Part shown: one piece after another, positions 53,119-63,421 of the stretch
Numbering within the stretch: position 1 is the first letter of the stretch
Layout of the letters: each line of letters begins with the position of its first letter
Assembly (NCBI RefSeq): GCF_007923255.1
Contig: NZ_VOHJ01000001.1
Coordinates: forward strand, 1 to 64,000
DNA: 64,000 nt
From: Vulcaniibacterium thermophilum
GTDB lineage: Bacteria; Pseudomonadota; Gammaproteobacteria; Xanthomonadales; Xanthomonadaceae
Direction: 5' to 3'
Translations under genes and position numbers: made by a program
Notes under the pieces: generated by a model
What the model was told of the DNA's origin: nothing
What the model saw: the letters and a program-made list of their open reading frames with translations, nothing else
Databases searched by the model: none

Positions 53119-53943
53119 ATGGCCCGCATCGACGCCCTGCTGCGCGCCGCGCGCGCGCGCCTGCCGCCCGGCGAGGCGGAGATCCTGCTCGCGCATGCGC
53201 TCGGCCGTCCGCCCGCGTGGCTGTTCGCGCACGGCGACGAGGAGGCCGCGCCGGCGCATGCGGCCGCGTTCGAGCGCCTGCTCGCCCGCCGCGTCGACGG
53301 CGAGCCGGTCGCCTATCTCGTCGGCCGACGCGGTTTCTGGCGGTTCGATCTCGATGTCACTCCGGCCACGCTGATTCCGCGACCCGACACCGAGCGCCTG
53401 GTCGAACTGGCGCTGGAACGCCTTCCGGACGACCGCGCGCTGCGCATCGTCGACCTCGGCACCGGCAGCGGCGCGATCGCGCTGGCGCTGGCGCTGGAGC
53501 GTCCCCGGGCGCGGGTGATCGCCACCGACGCCAGCGCGGAGGCGCTGGTGGTCGCGCGCCACAATGCGCAGCGGCTGGGCGCGGCCAACGTCGAGTTCCG
53601 CGCCGGCGACTGGTGGTCGCCGCTGGCGGGCGAGCGTTTCGACGCCGTGGTCAGCAACCCGCCGTACATCGCGGCGGACGATGCGCACCTGACGCAGGGC
53701 GACCTGCGCTTCGAGCCGCCCTCCGCGCTCGCCTCCGGCGCCGACGGCCTGGACGCGCTGCGCACGATCGCCGGCGGCGCGTGCGCGCACCTGGTGGAAG
53801 GCGGCTGGCTGATGGTCGAGCACGGCCACGACCAGGGCGCCGCGGTACGCGCGCTGTTCGCGCAGGCGGGACTGCGCGAGGTGCGCACGGCGCAGGACCT
53901 GGAAGCCCGCGACCGCGTGACCATCGGCCGCGCCCCCGGCTGA
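53119..53943 (+). CDS. prmC: Release-factor glutamine N5-methyltransferase PrmC
   Basis: PrmC methylates the Gln of the GGQ motif in release factors RF1 and RF2. The 274 residues comprise an N-terminal helical bundle (about 1-80, with [16 protein letters not shown] and [18 protein letters not shown]) and a SAM-binding domain with [18 protein letters not shown] and catalytic NPPYIAADD. The classical order prfA-prmC is not seen here: the upstream gene is a diguanylate cyclase. The start [11 protein letters not shown] fits the family. Confidence 0.93.
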   Translation: MARIDALLRAARARLPPGEAEILLAHALGRPPAWLFAHGDEEAAPAHAAAFERLLARRVDGEPVAYLVGRRGFWRFDLDVTPATLIPRPDTERLVELALERLPDDRALRIVDLGTGSGAIALALALERPRARVIATDASAEALVVARHNAQRLGAANVEFRAGDWWSPLAGERFDAVVSNPPYIAADDAHLTQGDLRFEPPSALASGADGLDALRTIAGGACAHLVEGGWLMVEHGHDQGAAVRALFAQAGLREVRTAQDLEARDRVTIGRAPG

Positions 53944-54015
53944 CCCGGCGCCCGCGTGCCACCCGGCGAACGCCGGCGTTGCGCGCGCGTTCCCGGCGGC
54001 CGCGTCCGCCTGCTC

Positions 54016-54021
54016 TACAAT
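54016..54021 (+). promoter_or_regulatory. -10-like TACAAT ahead of lysAC
   Basis: TACAAT lies 58 bases before the lysAC start. Transcription from it would begin at about 54028 and enter the hairpin at 54032 at once. No good -35 is seen. Confidence 0.35.
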
Positions 54022-54031
54022 CCTCCGCTGC

Positions 54032-54059
54032 GCGCGGCCCCGCCGGGTCGCGCCTTTTT
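54032..54059 (+). terminator. Terminator-like hairpin in the lysAC leader
   Basis: GCGCGGCCC and GGGTCGCGC form a 9-bp stem (one G-U pair) with loop CGCC, followed by CTTTTTC. The start of lysAC is 20 bases downstream. This may end the prmC message or act as an attenuator of lysAC. No lysine riboswitch was recognised. Confidence 0.6.
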
Positions 54060-54079
54060 CACGTCAACACGAGGGCAAC

Positions 54080-56656
54080 GTGGCGGATCAGCAGCGCTGG
54101 ATCGTACTCAAGTTCGGCGGGACCTCGGTGTCGCGCCGGCATCGCTGGGACACGATCGGAACGCTGGCCGCCAAACGTCGCGCCGAGAGCGGCGCGCGCG
54201 TGCTCGTCGTGGTCTCGGCGCTCTCCGGCGTCACCAACGAACTGCAGGCGATCGCCGACGGCCACGGCATCGACGCCCGCATCGACGCGCTGGTCGAGCG
54301 TCATCGCGCGTTCTGCGCCGAGCTCGGACTCGAGCCCGACGCGGTCCTCGGCGAGCGCCTGCGCGTGCTGCGCGCGCTCGCCGGCGATCGGCGCGCCGGA
54401 ACGCGTCCGCTCGACTGGCAGGCCGAGGTGCTGGCGCAGGGCGAGCTGCTCTCGTCCACGCTCGGCGTGGCGTATCTGCGCGCGCAGGGCCACGAGGTCG
54501 GCTGGTGCGACGCGCGCCAGTGGCTGCACGCGGTGGAACTGCCGAACCAGAGCGAGTGGGCGCGGCGGCTCTCGGTCAACTGCCGCTACTTCGACCAGCC
54601 CGATTTCCCGTCGCGCTTCTGCAGCGCCGACGCGCCGGTGCTGGTGACGCAGGGCTTCATCGCGCGCCACGCCGACGGCGGTACCGCGATCCTCGGGCGC
54701 GGCGGCTCCGACACGTCCGCGGCGTACTTCGGCGCCTTGCTGAAGGCGCAACGCGTGGAGATCTGGACCGACGTACCCGGCATGTTCAGCGCCAACCCGC
54801 GCGAGGTGCCCGATGCGCGACTGCTCGCGCGGCTGGATTACGCCGAGGCGCAGGAAATCGCCACTACGGGCGCCAAGGTGCTGCATCCGCGCTCGATCGC
54901 GCCTTGTCGCGATGCCGGCGTGCCGATGGCGATCCTGGATACCGAACGCCCGGATCTGCCCGGCACGCGCATCGACGCCTCGGTGGTCACGGTGCCGGGC
55001 GTCAAGGCGATCAGCCGCCGCAACGGCATCGTGCTGGTGTCGATGGAAAGCATCGGCATGTGGCAGCAGGTCGGCTTCCTGGCCGACGTGTTCGAGCGCT
55101 TCAAGCGCCACGGCCTGTCGGTCGACCTGATCGGCTCCTCGGAAACCAACGTCACCGTCTCGCTGGATCCGAGCGAGAACCTGGTCAACACCAACGTGCT
55201 GGAGGCGCTCAGCGCGGATCTGGCCGAGGTGTGCCGGGTCAAGGTGATCGCGCCGTGCGCGGCGATCACGCTGGTCGGCCGCGGCATGCGTTCGCTGCTG
55301 CATCGGCTGTCGGACGTGTGGGCCACGTTCGGCCGCGAGCGGGTTCACCTGATCTCGCAGTCGTCCAACGATCTCAACCTCACGTTCGTGATCGACGAGG
55401 CCGATGCCGAAGGCCTGCTGCCGCAGTTGCACGCCGAGCTGATCCGCAGCGGCGCGATGCCGGTGCGCGATGCCAGCGTGTTCGGCCCGAGCTGGCGCGA
55501 GATCGCGCATGGGCGCGTGGCGCGGCCGACGCCGTGGTGGGTCGGCAAGCGCGCGGCGCTGCTGGAACGCGCGCGCGCCGGCACGCCGCGCTACGTGTAC
55601 GACCTCGCCACCGTGCGCGAGCGCGCCCGGGCGCTGCGCGGCGATCCGGTCGACCGGCCGTTCTACGCCATCAAGGCCAACGCGCATCCGGCGATCCTGC
55701 GCGCGCTGGTCGAGGAGGGCTTCGGGCTCGAGTGCGTCTCGCAGGGCGAGCTGGAGCACGCGTTCGCATCGGTGCCGGGGTTGGCGCCGGAGCGGGTGCT
55801 GTTCACGCCGAGCTTCGCGCCGCGGCGCGAATTCGAGGCGGCCTTCGCGCGCGGCGCGCACGTCAACGTCGACGCCATCGAGGCGTTGCAGCGCTGGCCG
55901 GAGCTGTTCCGCGGGCGCTCCATCGGCCTGCGGCTGGATCTCGGCCACGGCGACGGGCACCACGAGAAGGTGGTCACCGGCGGCGCCGAGGCCAAGTTCG
56001 GGCTGCCGCTGTCGCGCTTCGACGCCTTCGTCGCCGAGGCGCGCCGGCTCGGCGCGCGCATCGCCGCGCTGCATGCGCATCTGGGCAGCGGGATCGAGGA
56101 TCCGCGGCACTGGCGCGAGGTCTACGCCACGCTGGCCGCGCTCGCCGAGGGGCTGGACAGCGTGGAGACCATCGACGTCGGCGGCGGGCTGCCGATCCCG
56201 TACACGCCCGACGCCGAGCCGTTCGATCTCGCGGCCTGGCGCGCGGGACTGGCCGAGGTGAAGGCCGCCTATCCGCGCTACCGGTTGGCGATCGAGCCCG
56301 GACGCTATCTCGTCGCCGAGGCCGGCGTGCTGCTGGCGAGCGCCACGCAGGTGGTCGAGAAGGACGGCGTGCGCCGCGTCGGACTGGATGCGGGCATGAA
56401 CGCGCTGATGCGGCCCGCGCTGTACGACGCCTGGCATGCGATCCACAACCTGAGCCGGCCCGACGACGAGGGGGCGGTCGCGTTCGACGTCGTCGGTCCG
56501 ATCTGCGAGAGCAGCGACGTGCTCGGCCGGGCGCGGCTGTTGCCGGCCGCGACCGCCGAGGGCGACACGATGCTGATCGCCGATGCCGGCGCCTACGGCA
56601 TGACGATGGCGAACACCTACAACCTGCGGGCGCTGCCCGCGGAGGATGTGCTGTAG
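54080..56656 (+). CDS. Bifunctional aspartate kinase / diaminopimelate decarboxylase
   Basis: One 858-residue protein joins the first and last enzymes of the lysine pathway. Residues 1 to about 460 are aspartate kinase: KFGGTSVSRRHRW at the start, GRGGSDTSAAYFGALL, and paired ACT domains that normally bind lysine as inhibitor. From about 480 to 858 is a PLP decarboxylase that makes lysine from meso-diaminopimelate: the Schiff-base Lys532 in FYAIKANAHPAI, HAHLGSGIEDPRHW, ETIDVGGGLPIPY and VGPICESSDVLGR. The fusion is typical of Xanthomonadaceae and puts feedback and product formation on one chain. The start codon is GTG. Its TAG lies inside the palindrome that follows. Confidence 0.95.
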   Translation: MADQQRWIVLKFGGTSVSRRHRWDTIGTLAAKRRAESGARVLVVVSALSGVTNELQAIADGHGIDARIDALVERHRAFCAELGLEPDAVLGERLRVLRALAGDRRAGTRPLDWQAEVLAQGELLSSTLGVAYLRAQGHEVGWCDARQWLHAVELPNQSEWARRLSVNCRYFDQPDFPSRFCSADAPVLVTQGFIARHADGGTAILGRGGSDTSAAYFGALLKAQRVEIWTDVPGMFSANPREVPDARLLARLDYAEAQEIATTGAKVLHPRSIAPCRDAGVPMAILDTERPDLPGTRIDASVVTVPGVKAISRRNGIVLVSMESIGMWQQVGFLADVFERFKRHGLSVDLIGSSETNVTVSLDPSENLVNTNVLEALSADLAEVCRVKVIAPCAAITLVGRGMRSLLHRLSDVWATFGRERVHLISQSSNDLNLTFVIDEADAEGLLPQLHAELIRSGAMPVRDASVFGPSWREIAHGRVARPTPWWVGKRAALLERARAGTPRYVYDLATVRERARALRGDPVDRPFYAIKANAHPAILRALVEEGFGLECVSQGELEHAFASVPGLAPERVLFTPSFAPRREFEAAFARGAHVNVDAIEALQRWPELFRGRSIGLRLDLGHGDGHHEKVVTGGAEAKFGLPLSRFDAFVAEARRLGARIAALHAHLGSGIEDPRHWREVYATLAALAEGLDSVETIDVGGGLPIPYTPDAEPFDLAAWRAGLAEVKAAYPRYRLAIEPGRYLVAEAGVLLASATQVVEKDGVRRVGLDAGMNALMRPALYDAWHAIHNLSRPDDEGAVAFDVVGPICESSDVLGRARLLPAATAEGDTMLIADAGAYGMTMANTYNLRALPAEDVL

Positions 56657-56720
56657 GGCGGGCCTCGACCCGCCGCTGCGGCGCTTTCATGATGACGACA
56701 CGGCGGGCCGAGGCCCGCCT
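56655..56720. repeat. GGCGGGCC inverted repeat touching the lysAC stop
   Basis: GGCGGGCCTCGACCCGCCG (56657-56675) is inverted at 56701-56720 with one mismatch. The GTAGGG left edge contains the lysAC TAG stop. It fills most of the 76-bp gap before murL and could form a stable hairpin between the two genes. Confidence 0.75.
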
Positions 56721-56732
56721 CACGGGCAACGC

Positions 56733-58094
56733 ATGACCGACTGGGTATTCAAACGCGACGCCATCCGGACCTTCCGCTTCGTGCGCTGCGGCTTCGACCC
56801 CGCGACCGGCGTGGCCGAGCTGGTGTACGCCTTCGACGACGGCCCCGAGCTCGTCGAAACGATCACCGTGCCCGGCGCGCCGTTCGCGCTGGAAGGCGCG
56901 CGCGCCGACGCGGTGCGGCATGCGCTGCGGCTGCTGCACCTGATCGCCGGCGTGAGCTACTACAAGGCGGCGGTGCCGGAGGACATCCGCATCGAGTCGT
57001 ACGCGATCGACGCCGACACGGCGGCGCTGCTGACTTCGATCTACGAGAACGGCCTGGGCGAGTTCGCCTACCGCAACGGGCTGAACCTGCACGGGCGCAT
57101 CCGGTTCCCCGTGAGCGCCGACGAGGACATGCGCGCCGGCACGCTCGGCCTGCGCCCGCACGCCCTCGTCGCCATCGGCGGCGGCAAGGATTCGCTGGTC
57201 ACCGTCGAAGCGCTGCGCGAGGCGGGCCTGCCGCAGACGGTGGTGTGGGTCGGCGGTTCGCAACTGATCCGCGCCTGCGCCGAGCGCACCGGGCTGCCGA
57301 CGCTCAACATCGGCCGCCAGCTCGCGCCGCAGTTGTTCGAATACAACCGCCAGGGCGCCTGGAACGGCCACATTCCGGTGACCGCGGTGAATTCGGCGAT
57401 CCTGGTCCTTGCCGCCGTGCTGCACGGTTTCGACCAGGTGGTGTTCTCCAACGAACGCTCCGCCAGCTACGGCTCGATCATCCCCGGCACCGGCGAGGTG
57501 AATCACCAGTGGTCGAAGGGCTGGGCGTTCGAGGACGCGTTCGGCGCGCACGTGCAGGCGCGCGTCGCCGCCGATCTGCGCTACTACTCGCTGCTGCGAC
57601 CGCTCAGCGAGCTCGCGGTGGCGCGCCAGTTCGCGCGGACCGACCGCTACGACCACCACTTCAGCAGCTGCAACCGCAATTTCCACATCCTCGGCGAACG
57701 GCCGGTCAACCGCTGGTGCGGCGTCTGCCCCAAGTGCCACTTCGTGTTCCTCGCGCTGGCGCCGTTCATGCCCAAACCGCGGCTGGTGTCGATCTTCGGT
57801 CGCAATCTGCTCGACGAACCGGCGCAGATGCCAGGCTTCGACGCGCTGCTCGAGTACCGCGACCACAAGCCGTTCGAATGCGTGGGCGAGGGCCGCGAGT
57901 CGCGCGCGGCGATGGCGGCGCTCGCCGAGCGTCCCGAGTGGCGCGAGGACTCGATCGTCGAGCGCTTCGCGCGCGAGATCCGGCCGCAGCTCGACGCCGC
58001 GGGATTGGCGCTGGCGCCGCTGCTCGCGCCCGAAGGTCCGCATCGCATTCCGCCCGCGCTGTGGGAGCGCGTGCATGCGCATTTCGCAGCTTGA
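56733..58094 (+). CDS. murL: UDP-N-acetylmuramoyl-L-alanyl-L-glutamate epimerase MurL
   Basis: MurL changes the terminal L-Glu of UDP-MurNAc-L-Ala-L-Glu to D-Glu, the step discovered in Xanthomonas oryzae that replaces the usual MurI/MurD supply of D-glutamate. The 453 residues contain a PP-loop-like ATP site [17 protein letters not shown] (GGGKDS at 149-154), [19 protein letters not shown] and a cysteine cluster [10 protein letters not shown]. Its stop lies 20 bases inside murD2, so the two are translationally linked. The start ATG follows the inverted repeat. The identity is strong because of the neighbour as well as the motifs. Confidence 0.9.
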   Translation: MTDWVFKRDAIRTFRFVRCGFDPATGVAELVYAFDDGPELVETITVPGAPFALEGARADAVRHALRLLHLIAGVSYYKAAVPEDIRIESYAIDADTAALLTSIYENGLGEFAYRNGLNLHGRIRFPVSADEDMRAGTLGLRPHALVAIGGGKDSLVTVEALREAGLPQTVVWVGGSQLIRACAERTGLPTLNIGRQLAPQLFEYNRQGAWNGHIPVTAVNSAILVLAAVLHGFDQVVFSNERSASYGSIIPGTGEVNHQWSKGWAFEDAFGAHVQARVAADLRYYSLLRPLSELAVARQFARTDRYDHHFSSCNRNFHILGERPVNRWCGVCPKCHFVFLALAPFMPKPRLVSIFGRNLLDEPAQMPGFDALLEYRDHKPFECVGEGRESRAAMAALAERPEWREDSIVERFAREIRPQLDAAGLALAPLLAPEGPHRIPPALWERVHAHFAA

Positions 58095-59478
58095 GGGTCG
58101 GCGCGTCGCGCTGTGGGGCTGGGGGCGCGAGGGGCGCGCCGCCTACGCCGCGCTGCGCGCGCGATTGCCGGGACAGGCGCTGACGCTGTTCTGCGGTCCC
58201 GGCGAAGCGGCCGACGCCCGCGCGCTCGCCGATCCGGCGCTCTTCGTCGAGACCGGGGCGAGCGCCGAACGTCTGGCCGCATTCGAGGTGGTGGTGAAAT
58301 CGCCGGGGATCAGTCCGTACCGGCCAGAGGCGCAGGCCGCGGCGGAGCGCGGCACGCGCTTCCTCGGCGGTACCGCACTGTGGTGCGCCGAACGCGTGGA
58401 CGCCGACGGCCGCCTGCGCGGTGTGGTCTGCGTGACCGGCACCAAGGGCAAGAGCACCACCACCTCGCTGCTCGCGCATTTGCTGCGCGCCGGTGGGCAC
58501 CGCACCGCACTGGCGGGCAACATCGGGCTGCCGTTGCTGGAGCTGCTGGCGCCCGATCCGGAACCCGAGTACTGGGCCATCGAGCTGTCGAGCTACCAGA
58601 CCGGCGACGTGGCTGCGAGCGGCGCGCGCCCGGACGTCGCGGTGGTGCTGAACCTCTTTCCCGAGCATCTGGACTGGCACGGCTCGCAGCAGCGCTACGT
58701 CGAGGACAAGCTGAAGCTGGTCACCCACGCCCGGCCGCGCATCGCCGTGCTCAACGCCGCCGATCCCGTGCTCGCGGCGCTCGATCTGCCCGCCAGCGAG
58801 GTGCGCTGGTTCGGCCGCGAGGACGGCTGGCATCTGCGCGGGGACACGCTGTTCCGCGGCGGCGAGGCGGTCATGGACACCGCCGCGCTGCCGCTGCCGG
58901 GCCGCCACAACCGCGGCAACCTGTGCGCCGTGTTGACCGCCATCGAGGCGCTCGGGCTCGACGCGCGCCCGCTCGCGGCGCAGGCCGCCGCATTCCAGCC
59001 GTTGCCGCACCGTCTGCAGACTCTCGGCGAGCGCGCGGGCGTCGTGTACGTCAACGACTCGATCAGCACCACGCCGCATGCCACGCTGGCCGCGCTGGAA
59101 TGCTTCCGTGGCCGGCGCGTCGCCGTGCTGGTCGGCGGCCACGATCGCGGCGTCGACTGGAGCGGATTCGCGGCGGCGATGCGGACCGGCGCACCGCATG
59201 CGGTGGTCACGATGGGCGAGAACGGCCCGCGCATCCGCGACGCGCTCGCGCCGGTGGCCGGCGAAGGCGGCTTTCGCCTGCTCGCCGCGCGCACGCTCGA
59301 GGAGGCGATGCGTGCCGGCGTGGACGCGCTGGGCGGTGCCGGGGTGCTGCTGTTGTCGCCCGGCGCGCCGAGTTTCGACGCGTACCGCGACTACGTCGCG
59401 CGCGGCCGCCATTTCGCCGGGCTGGCCGGCTTCGATCCGAACGCCATCAGCACGATCCCGGGTCTGGGCGTCTTCTGA
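58075..59478 (+). CDS. murD2: UDP-N-acetylmuramoyl-L-alanine--L-glutamate ligase MurD2
   Basis: MurD2 is a Mur ligase that, unlike MurD, adds L-Glu to UDP-MurNAc-L-Ala using ATP; MurL then epimerises the product. The 467-residue protein has a Rossmann N-domain ([17 protein letters not shown]), a P-loop [18 protein letters not shown] (122-128), [24 protein letters not shown] and the C-terminal domain with [17 protein letters not shown] and [10 protein letters not shown]. The order murL-murD2 is the diagnostic one. The ATG is inside murL. Confidence 0.9.
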   Translation: MRISQLEGRRVALWGWGREGRAAYAALRARLPGQALTLFCGPGEAADARALADPALFVETGASAERLAAFEVVVKSPGISPYRPEAQAAAERGTRFLGGTALWCAERVDADGRLRGVVCVTGTKGKSTTTSLLAHLLRAGGHRTALAGNIGLPLLELLAPDPEPEYWAIELSSYQTGDVAASGARPDVAVVLNLFPEHLDWHGSQQRYVEDKLKLVTHARPRIAVLNAADPVLAALDLPASEVRWFGREDGWHLRGDTLFRGGEAVMDTAALPLPGRHNRGNLCAVLTAIEALGLDARPLAAQAAAFQPLPHRLQTLGERAGVVYVNDSISTTPHATLAALECFRGRRVAVLVGGHDRGVDWSGFAAAMRTGAPHAVVTMGENGPRIRDALAPVAGEGGFRLLAARTLEEAMRAGVDALGGAGVLLLSPGAPSFDAYRDYVARGRHFAGLAGFDPNAISTIPGLGVF

Positions 59479-59576
59479 GCCGGGCCGGGGCCGCGCGGCG
59501 CCGACGTGACTTCCTTCAGGCCGCCGACGCACACGGCGTGCGTATAGTGCGGCCGTCGCCACCCGATCCGCCCGCC

Positions 59577-60563
59577 ATGCGCCTCCTCTCGCTGATCCCC
59601 GTGCTGCTTCTGGCGATGGCCCCGATGCCGGCCGCCGCGCAATCGCCCGCACAGGCCCCGCAGAAGGCCGAGCCGCGCCGCTGGAGCGAAGGCGACGACA
59701 CCTTGCGCGTCAACATCATCGATCTGTCCCCGCGCTTCCTCGATTTCCATGCCGCGGCCAGCGCCGCTGGCGTGGACGCGGAGCAGCGATGGACGCTGTG
59801 GCAGCAGCGCTACGGGTTCGCCGCGGTGCCGCCGACGCCGGAAGGGCAGGCGATGGCGCGGCGCATGCTCGAGCAGGCGTGGCCGCGCTACGCCGGCGCG
59901 CTGCCGCTCATCCGCCGCGGCGCGAAGGCGATGCGGCCGCAACCGCTGGATACGCTGCGGGCAGTGGCGGCGGTGCTCGAACCGCGGGAGCCGGTCGAGG
60001 TGGACGTCGTCGCGTATGTCGGCGCGTTCGACGGCAATGCCTTCAGTTCCGGACAGGATGGCAGGCCGACGGTCGCGCTGCCGCTGGAGATGGACGAGCG
60101 CCAGCGCGAGGCGATCCTCCCGCACGAGATGACGCACGCGGTGCATATCGTCACCGCCGATCTGTCCGGCGGCTGGGAGCGCAGCATCGCCGCCACGTTG
60201 ATGCAGGAAGGCCTGGCCACCCACGTGGCGCACGAAGTGGTTCCGGACCGTCCGCTCGCGGAACTGATCGAATACACGCCGGGCTGGTGGGCCGAGGTGC
60301 AGCCGAAGCGGCGCGGGATCCTGCAGGCGATCCTGCCGGCGCTGGAAGCGAAGGACGGCGATACCGTGTTCCGCTTCACCATGGGCAAGGGACCGAACGG
60401 CTTCGAGCGCGAGGCCTATGCGGCCGGCTGGTGGGTGATCGAGCACCTGCGCCGCCAGGGCATGAGCCTGGCCGAGATCGCGCGCATCCCGGAGGCGGAG
60501 ATGCCGGCGGTCGCCCGGCGCGCGATCGAACAGATGCTTGCCGGGTCCGAGCCTGGGAGCTGA
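59577..60563 (+). CDS. Exported zinc metallopeptidase-like protein
   Basis: The 328-residue protein starts with a signal peptide (MRLLSLIPVLLLAMAPMPAA, cleaved near AAAQS). The zinc site HEMTHAVHI has His183, Glu184 and His187, and MQEGLATHVAHEV about 30 residues later may give the third ligand. It fits small predicted Zn-proteases of the DUF2268 type. A periplasmic or secreted location is likely; the substrate is unknown. It lies after murD2 in the same direction but 98 bases away, with a -10-like TATAGT at 59543. Confidence 0.75.
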   Translation: MRLLSLIPVLLLAMAPMPAAAQSPAQAPQKAEPRRWSEGDDTLRVNIIDLSPRFLDFHAAASAAGVDAEQRWTLWQQRYGFAAVPPTPEGQAMARRMLEQAWPRYAGALPLIRRGAKAMRPQPLDTLRAVAAVLEPREPVEVDVVAYVGAFDGNAFSSGQDGRPTVALPLEMDERQREAILPHEMTHAVHIVTADLSGGWERSIAATLMQEGLATHVAHEVVPDRPLAELIEYTPGWWAEVQPKRRGILQAILPALEAKDGDTVFRFTMGKGPNGFEREAYAAGWWVIEHLRRQGMSLAEIARIPEAEMPAVARRAIEQMLAGSEPGS

Positions 60564-60620
60564 GTCGCCGCGGTGCGCGCGGCTCGGGTTCGCGCGACCT
60601 GTGGCGGAGCCGGGCGGACT

Positions 60621-61625
60621 TCAGTGATCGCGATCGACCGCGTAGCGCGCCAGACCGCGCAGCGCCGCCACGTGCGCGTTGTCGGCGAGTCCTTCGAGTT
60701 CCCGCTCGGCCGCACGCGCGTAGTCCTCGGCGCGGCGTCGGCTGTAGTCGAGACCGCCGGTGGCGCGGATCGCGGCGATCACCTCGGGCAGAGCGTCGAC
60801 GTCGCCTTCCTCGACGATGGCGCGCAGCCGCGCGCGGACCGCATCGTCCGAATGCCCGATGGCGTGGATCAGCGGCAGCGTGGCCTTGCCTTCGGCGAGG
60901 TCGTCGCCGAGGTTCTTGCCCAGGGTGGCGGCGTCGGAGGCGTAGTCGAGCACATCGTCCGCGATCTGGAACGCGTAGCCCAGGTGGAGGCCGTAACGGT
61001 GCATCGCCTCGCACGTCGCCGCGTCGGCCCCGGCCAGCAGCGCCCCGAGCCGCGTCGCCGCGGCGAACAGCACCGCGGTCTTGCGCTCGATCACGCGCAG
61101 GTAGGCGGCCTCGTCGGTGTCCGGGTTGCGCACGTGCAGCAACTGCAGCACCTCGCCCTCGGCGATCGCGTTGGTGGTATCGGCGAGGATGCGCATCACC
61201 TCCATGCGGTCGAGTTCGACCATCAACTGGAAGCTGCGCGAATAGAGGAAATCGCCGACCAGCACGCTGGCGGCGTTGCCCCACACCGCGTTCGCCGTGC
61301 GGCGGCCGCGGCGCAGGTCGGACTCGTCGACCACGTCGTCGTGCAGCAGGGTCGCGGTGTGGATGAATTCGACCACCGCCGCCAACTGGTGCGCCTCCGC
61401 GCCGCGATGGCCGAGCGCGCCGGCGGCGAGGATCAGCAGCATCGGCCGCAGCCGTTTGCCGCCCGCGCCGACGATGTACTCGGCGATCTGGTTGATCAGC
61501 ACCACCTCGGAGGCCAGCCGCCGGCGGATCAGCGCGTCCACCGCCGCCATGTCCTCGCGCGCGAGCGCCTGGATGGCGGGCAGGTCGAGCGCGTGCGGAC
61601 CGGGAGCGGCGGAGCGGGCGTCCAT
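60621..61625 (-). CDS. ispB: Octaprenyl-type polyprenyl diphosphate synthase IspB
   Basis: IspB builds the side chain of ubiquinone by adding isopentenyl units. The 334 residues carry the two aspartate-rich motifs of trans-prenyltransferases, [20 protein letters not shown] and [14 protein letters not shown], as well as [14 protein letters not shown] near the N-terminus and [10 protein letters not shown]. The chain length product (C40) is inferred from relatives. It converges with the metallopeptidase gene and is divergent from ssb. Confidence 0.93.
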   Translation of the reverse strand: MDARSAAPGPHALDLPAIQALAREDMAAVDALIRRRLASEVVLINQIAEYIVGAGGKRLRPMLLILAAGALGHRGAEAHQLAAVVEFIHTATLLHDDVVDESDLRRGRRTANAVWGNAASVLVGDFLYSRSFQLMVELDRMEVMRILADTTNAIAEGEVLQLLHVRNPDTDEAAYLRVIERKTAVLFAAATRLGALLAGADAATCEAMHRYGLHLGYAFQIADDVLDYASDAATLGKNLGDDLAEGKATLPLIHAIGHSDDAVRARLRAIVEEGDVDALPEVIAAIRATGGLDYSRRRAEDYARAAERELEGLADNAHVAALRGLARYAVDRDH

Positions 61626-61744
61626 CGAGGGCGGCGGCGGGAAAGACGCGGAATTATAGGCCGCCGCGCGTGCCGCCGACGCCGGCCCGGGTGCGGCGTT
61701 TTCCGAGGCGATTTCCGGACGGCGCCCGATGACGGGGGCCCGCG

Positions 61745-61750
61745 TATACT
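61745..61750 (+). promoter_or_regulatory. -10-like TATACT ahead of ssb
   Basis: TATACT stands 49 bases upstream of the ssb start in the ispB-ssb divergent gap. No clear -35 was found. No SOS box was recognised in this gap. Confidence 0.35.
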
Positions 61751-61799
61751 TCACCCTCCGTTGCCGTCCACCGGTAACTTCCAGGCAGGTTCTGAATCC

Positions 61800-62294
61800 A
61801 TGGCACGCGGCGTCAACAAGGTCATCCTGGTCGGCAATCTCGGCAACGATCCCGAAGTGAAGTACACCCAGAGCGGCATGGCGGTCACCACGCTCAGCCT
61901 CGCCACCACCAGCGTCCGCAAGGACCGCGAGGGCAACACCCAGGAGCGGACCGAATGGCACCGGGTGAAGCTGTTCGGCAAGCTCGGCGAGATCGCCGGC
62001 GAGTACCTGCGCAAAGGTCGCCAAGTGTACATCGAAGGCTCCATCCGTTACGACAAGTTCACCGGTCAGGACGGACAGGAGCGCTACATCACCGAGATCG
62101 TCGCCGACGAGATGCAGATGCTCGGCGGTGGCGGCGGCGAAGGCGGCGGCGCACCGCGCCGCGAGTACGGCGGCGAATCGCGCGCCCCGCGCCAGGCGCC
62201 GCAGCGCGCCGAGTCCGCCCCGCGCCGCGAGGCGCCTGCCGCCCGCAACAACGATTTCGCCGGCGACTTCGCCGACGACGACATTCCGTTCTGA
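61800..62294 (+). CDS. ssb: Single-stranded DNA-binding protein SSB
   Basis: SSB coats single-stranded DNA during replication and repair and recruits partners by its C-terminal tip. The 164 residues have an OB fold (1-110) with [16 protein letters not shown] and [21 protein letters not shown] low-complexity Gly/Arg/Pro/Ala linker and the acidic DDDIPF end follow. Length and layout are normal. The start is ATG at 61800, within the frame beginning MARGVNK. Confidence 0.96.
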   Translation: MARGVNKVILVGNLGNDPEVKYTQSGMAVTTLSLATTSVRKDREGNTQERTEWHRVKLFGKLGEIAGEYLRKGRQVYIEGSIRYDKFTGQDGQERYITEIVADEMQMLGGGGGEGGGAPRREYGGESRAPRQAPQRAESAPRREAPAARNNDFAGDFADDDIPF

Positions 62295-62358
62295 GAGCGA
62301 CGGATCCGTTCCACGGCCGCCTCCGCGGCGGCCTTCGCATGTCCGTAAGGAGTTCCCG

Positions 62359-63411
62359 ATGGCCACCTGGATCGTGACCGGCGGCGCCGGCTTCATCGGC
62401 GGCAATTTCGTGCTGGAGGCGGTGCGCCGGGGCGTCCGCGTCGTCAATCTCGACGCGCTGACCTACGCCGGCAACCTCGACACGCTCGCCTCCATCGCCG
62501 ATGCGGACCATCATGTGTTCGTGCATGGCGACATCGGCGACGGCGAATGCGTGGAGCGCCTCCTGCGCGAGTACCAGCCGGACGCGATCGTCAACTTCGC
62601 GGCGGAGAGCCACGTCGACCGCTCGATCGACGGCCCGGCCGCGTTCGTGCGCACCAACGTGGTCGGCACCCTGAACCTGCTGGAGAAGGCCCGCGACTAC
62701 TGGCGCGGCCTGGATGCGGCGCGGCGCGACGCGTTCCGCTTCCTGCACGTGTCCACCGACGAGGTCTACGGCAGCCTGGGTCCGACCGGCAAATTCACCG
62801 AGCAGACGCCCTACGCGCCGAACTCGCCGTACTCCGCCTCCAAGGCGGCGTCGGACCATCTGGTGCGCGCGTTCCACCACACCTACGGCCTGCCGACGCT
62901 GACCACCAACTGCTCGAACAACTACGGGCCGTTCCAGTTCCCGGAGAAGCTGATCCCGCTGATGATCGCCAAGGGCCTGGCGGGCGAGCCGCTGCCGGTC
63001 TACGGCGATGGCCTCAACGTGCGCGACTGGCTCTACGTCGGCGATCATTGCGCGGCCATCCGGCGCGTGCTCGAGGCCGGACGCGTCGGCGAGACCTACA
63101 ACATCGGCGGCGACGCCGAGCGCGCCAACATCGAAGTGGTGCGCGCGATCTGCCGCCTGCTCGACGAGCGCCGCCCGCTGCCCGATGGCATCGCGCGCGA
63201 GTCGCTGATCACGTTCGTCAACGACCGCCCCGGTCACGACCGCCGCTATGCGATCGACGCGTCGAAGATCAAGCGCGAACTGGGTTGGCAGCCGACGGTG
63301 ACGTTCGAGGAGGGCATCGCGCTGACCGTCGACTGGTACCTGGACAACCAGGCATGGGTGCGGCGCGTGCTCGACGGCAGCTACCGCCTCGAACGCATCG
63401 GCCAGGGCTGA
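62359..63411 (+). CDS. rmlB: dTDP-glucose 4,6-dehydratase RmlB (RfbB)
   Basis: RmlB makes dTDP-4-keto-6-deoxyglucose, the second step to dTDP-L-rhamnose for surface polysaccharides. The 350 residues are an NAD-dependent SDR with [29 protein letters not shown] (catalytic Asp-Glu), [12 protein letters not shown] (Tyr and Lys) and [24 protein letters not shown] precedes the ATG by five bases. rmlA follows after ten bases, so this is the start of an rml operon that continues off the right edge; the usual rmlB-rmlA-rmlC-rmlD order fits. Confidence 0.96.
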   Translation: MATWIVTGGAGFIGGNFVLEAVRRGVRVVNLDALTYAGNLDTLASIADADHHVFVHGDIGDGECVERLLREYQPDAIVNFAAESHVDRSIDGPAAFVRTNVVGTLNLLEKARDYWRGLDAARRDAFRFLHVSTDEVYGSLGPTGKFTEQTPYAPNSPYSASKAASDHLVRAFHHTYGLPTLTTNCSNNYGPFQFPEKLIPLMIAKGLAGEPLPVYGDGLNVRDWLYVGDHCAAIRRVLEAGRVGETYNIGGDAERANIEVVRAICRLLDERRPLPDGIARESLITFVNDRPGHDRRYAIDASKIKRELGWQPTVTFEEGIALTVDWYLDNQAWVRRVLDGSYRLERIGQG

Positions 63412-63421
63412 GGACGCAGGC

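Noticed and set aside
53944-54079. Lysine riboswitch ahead of lysAC
   Set aside because: The leader is too short and has only one simple hairpin; none of the conserved L-box features is seen.
53956-56736. 926-residue plus-strand frame over lysAC
   Set aside because: It overlaps the lysAC gene in another phase and encodes Arg/Ala-rich text without motifs. lysAC has full family motifs in its own frame.
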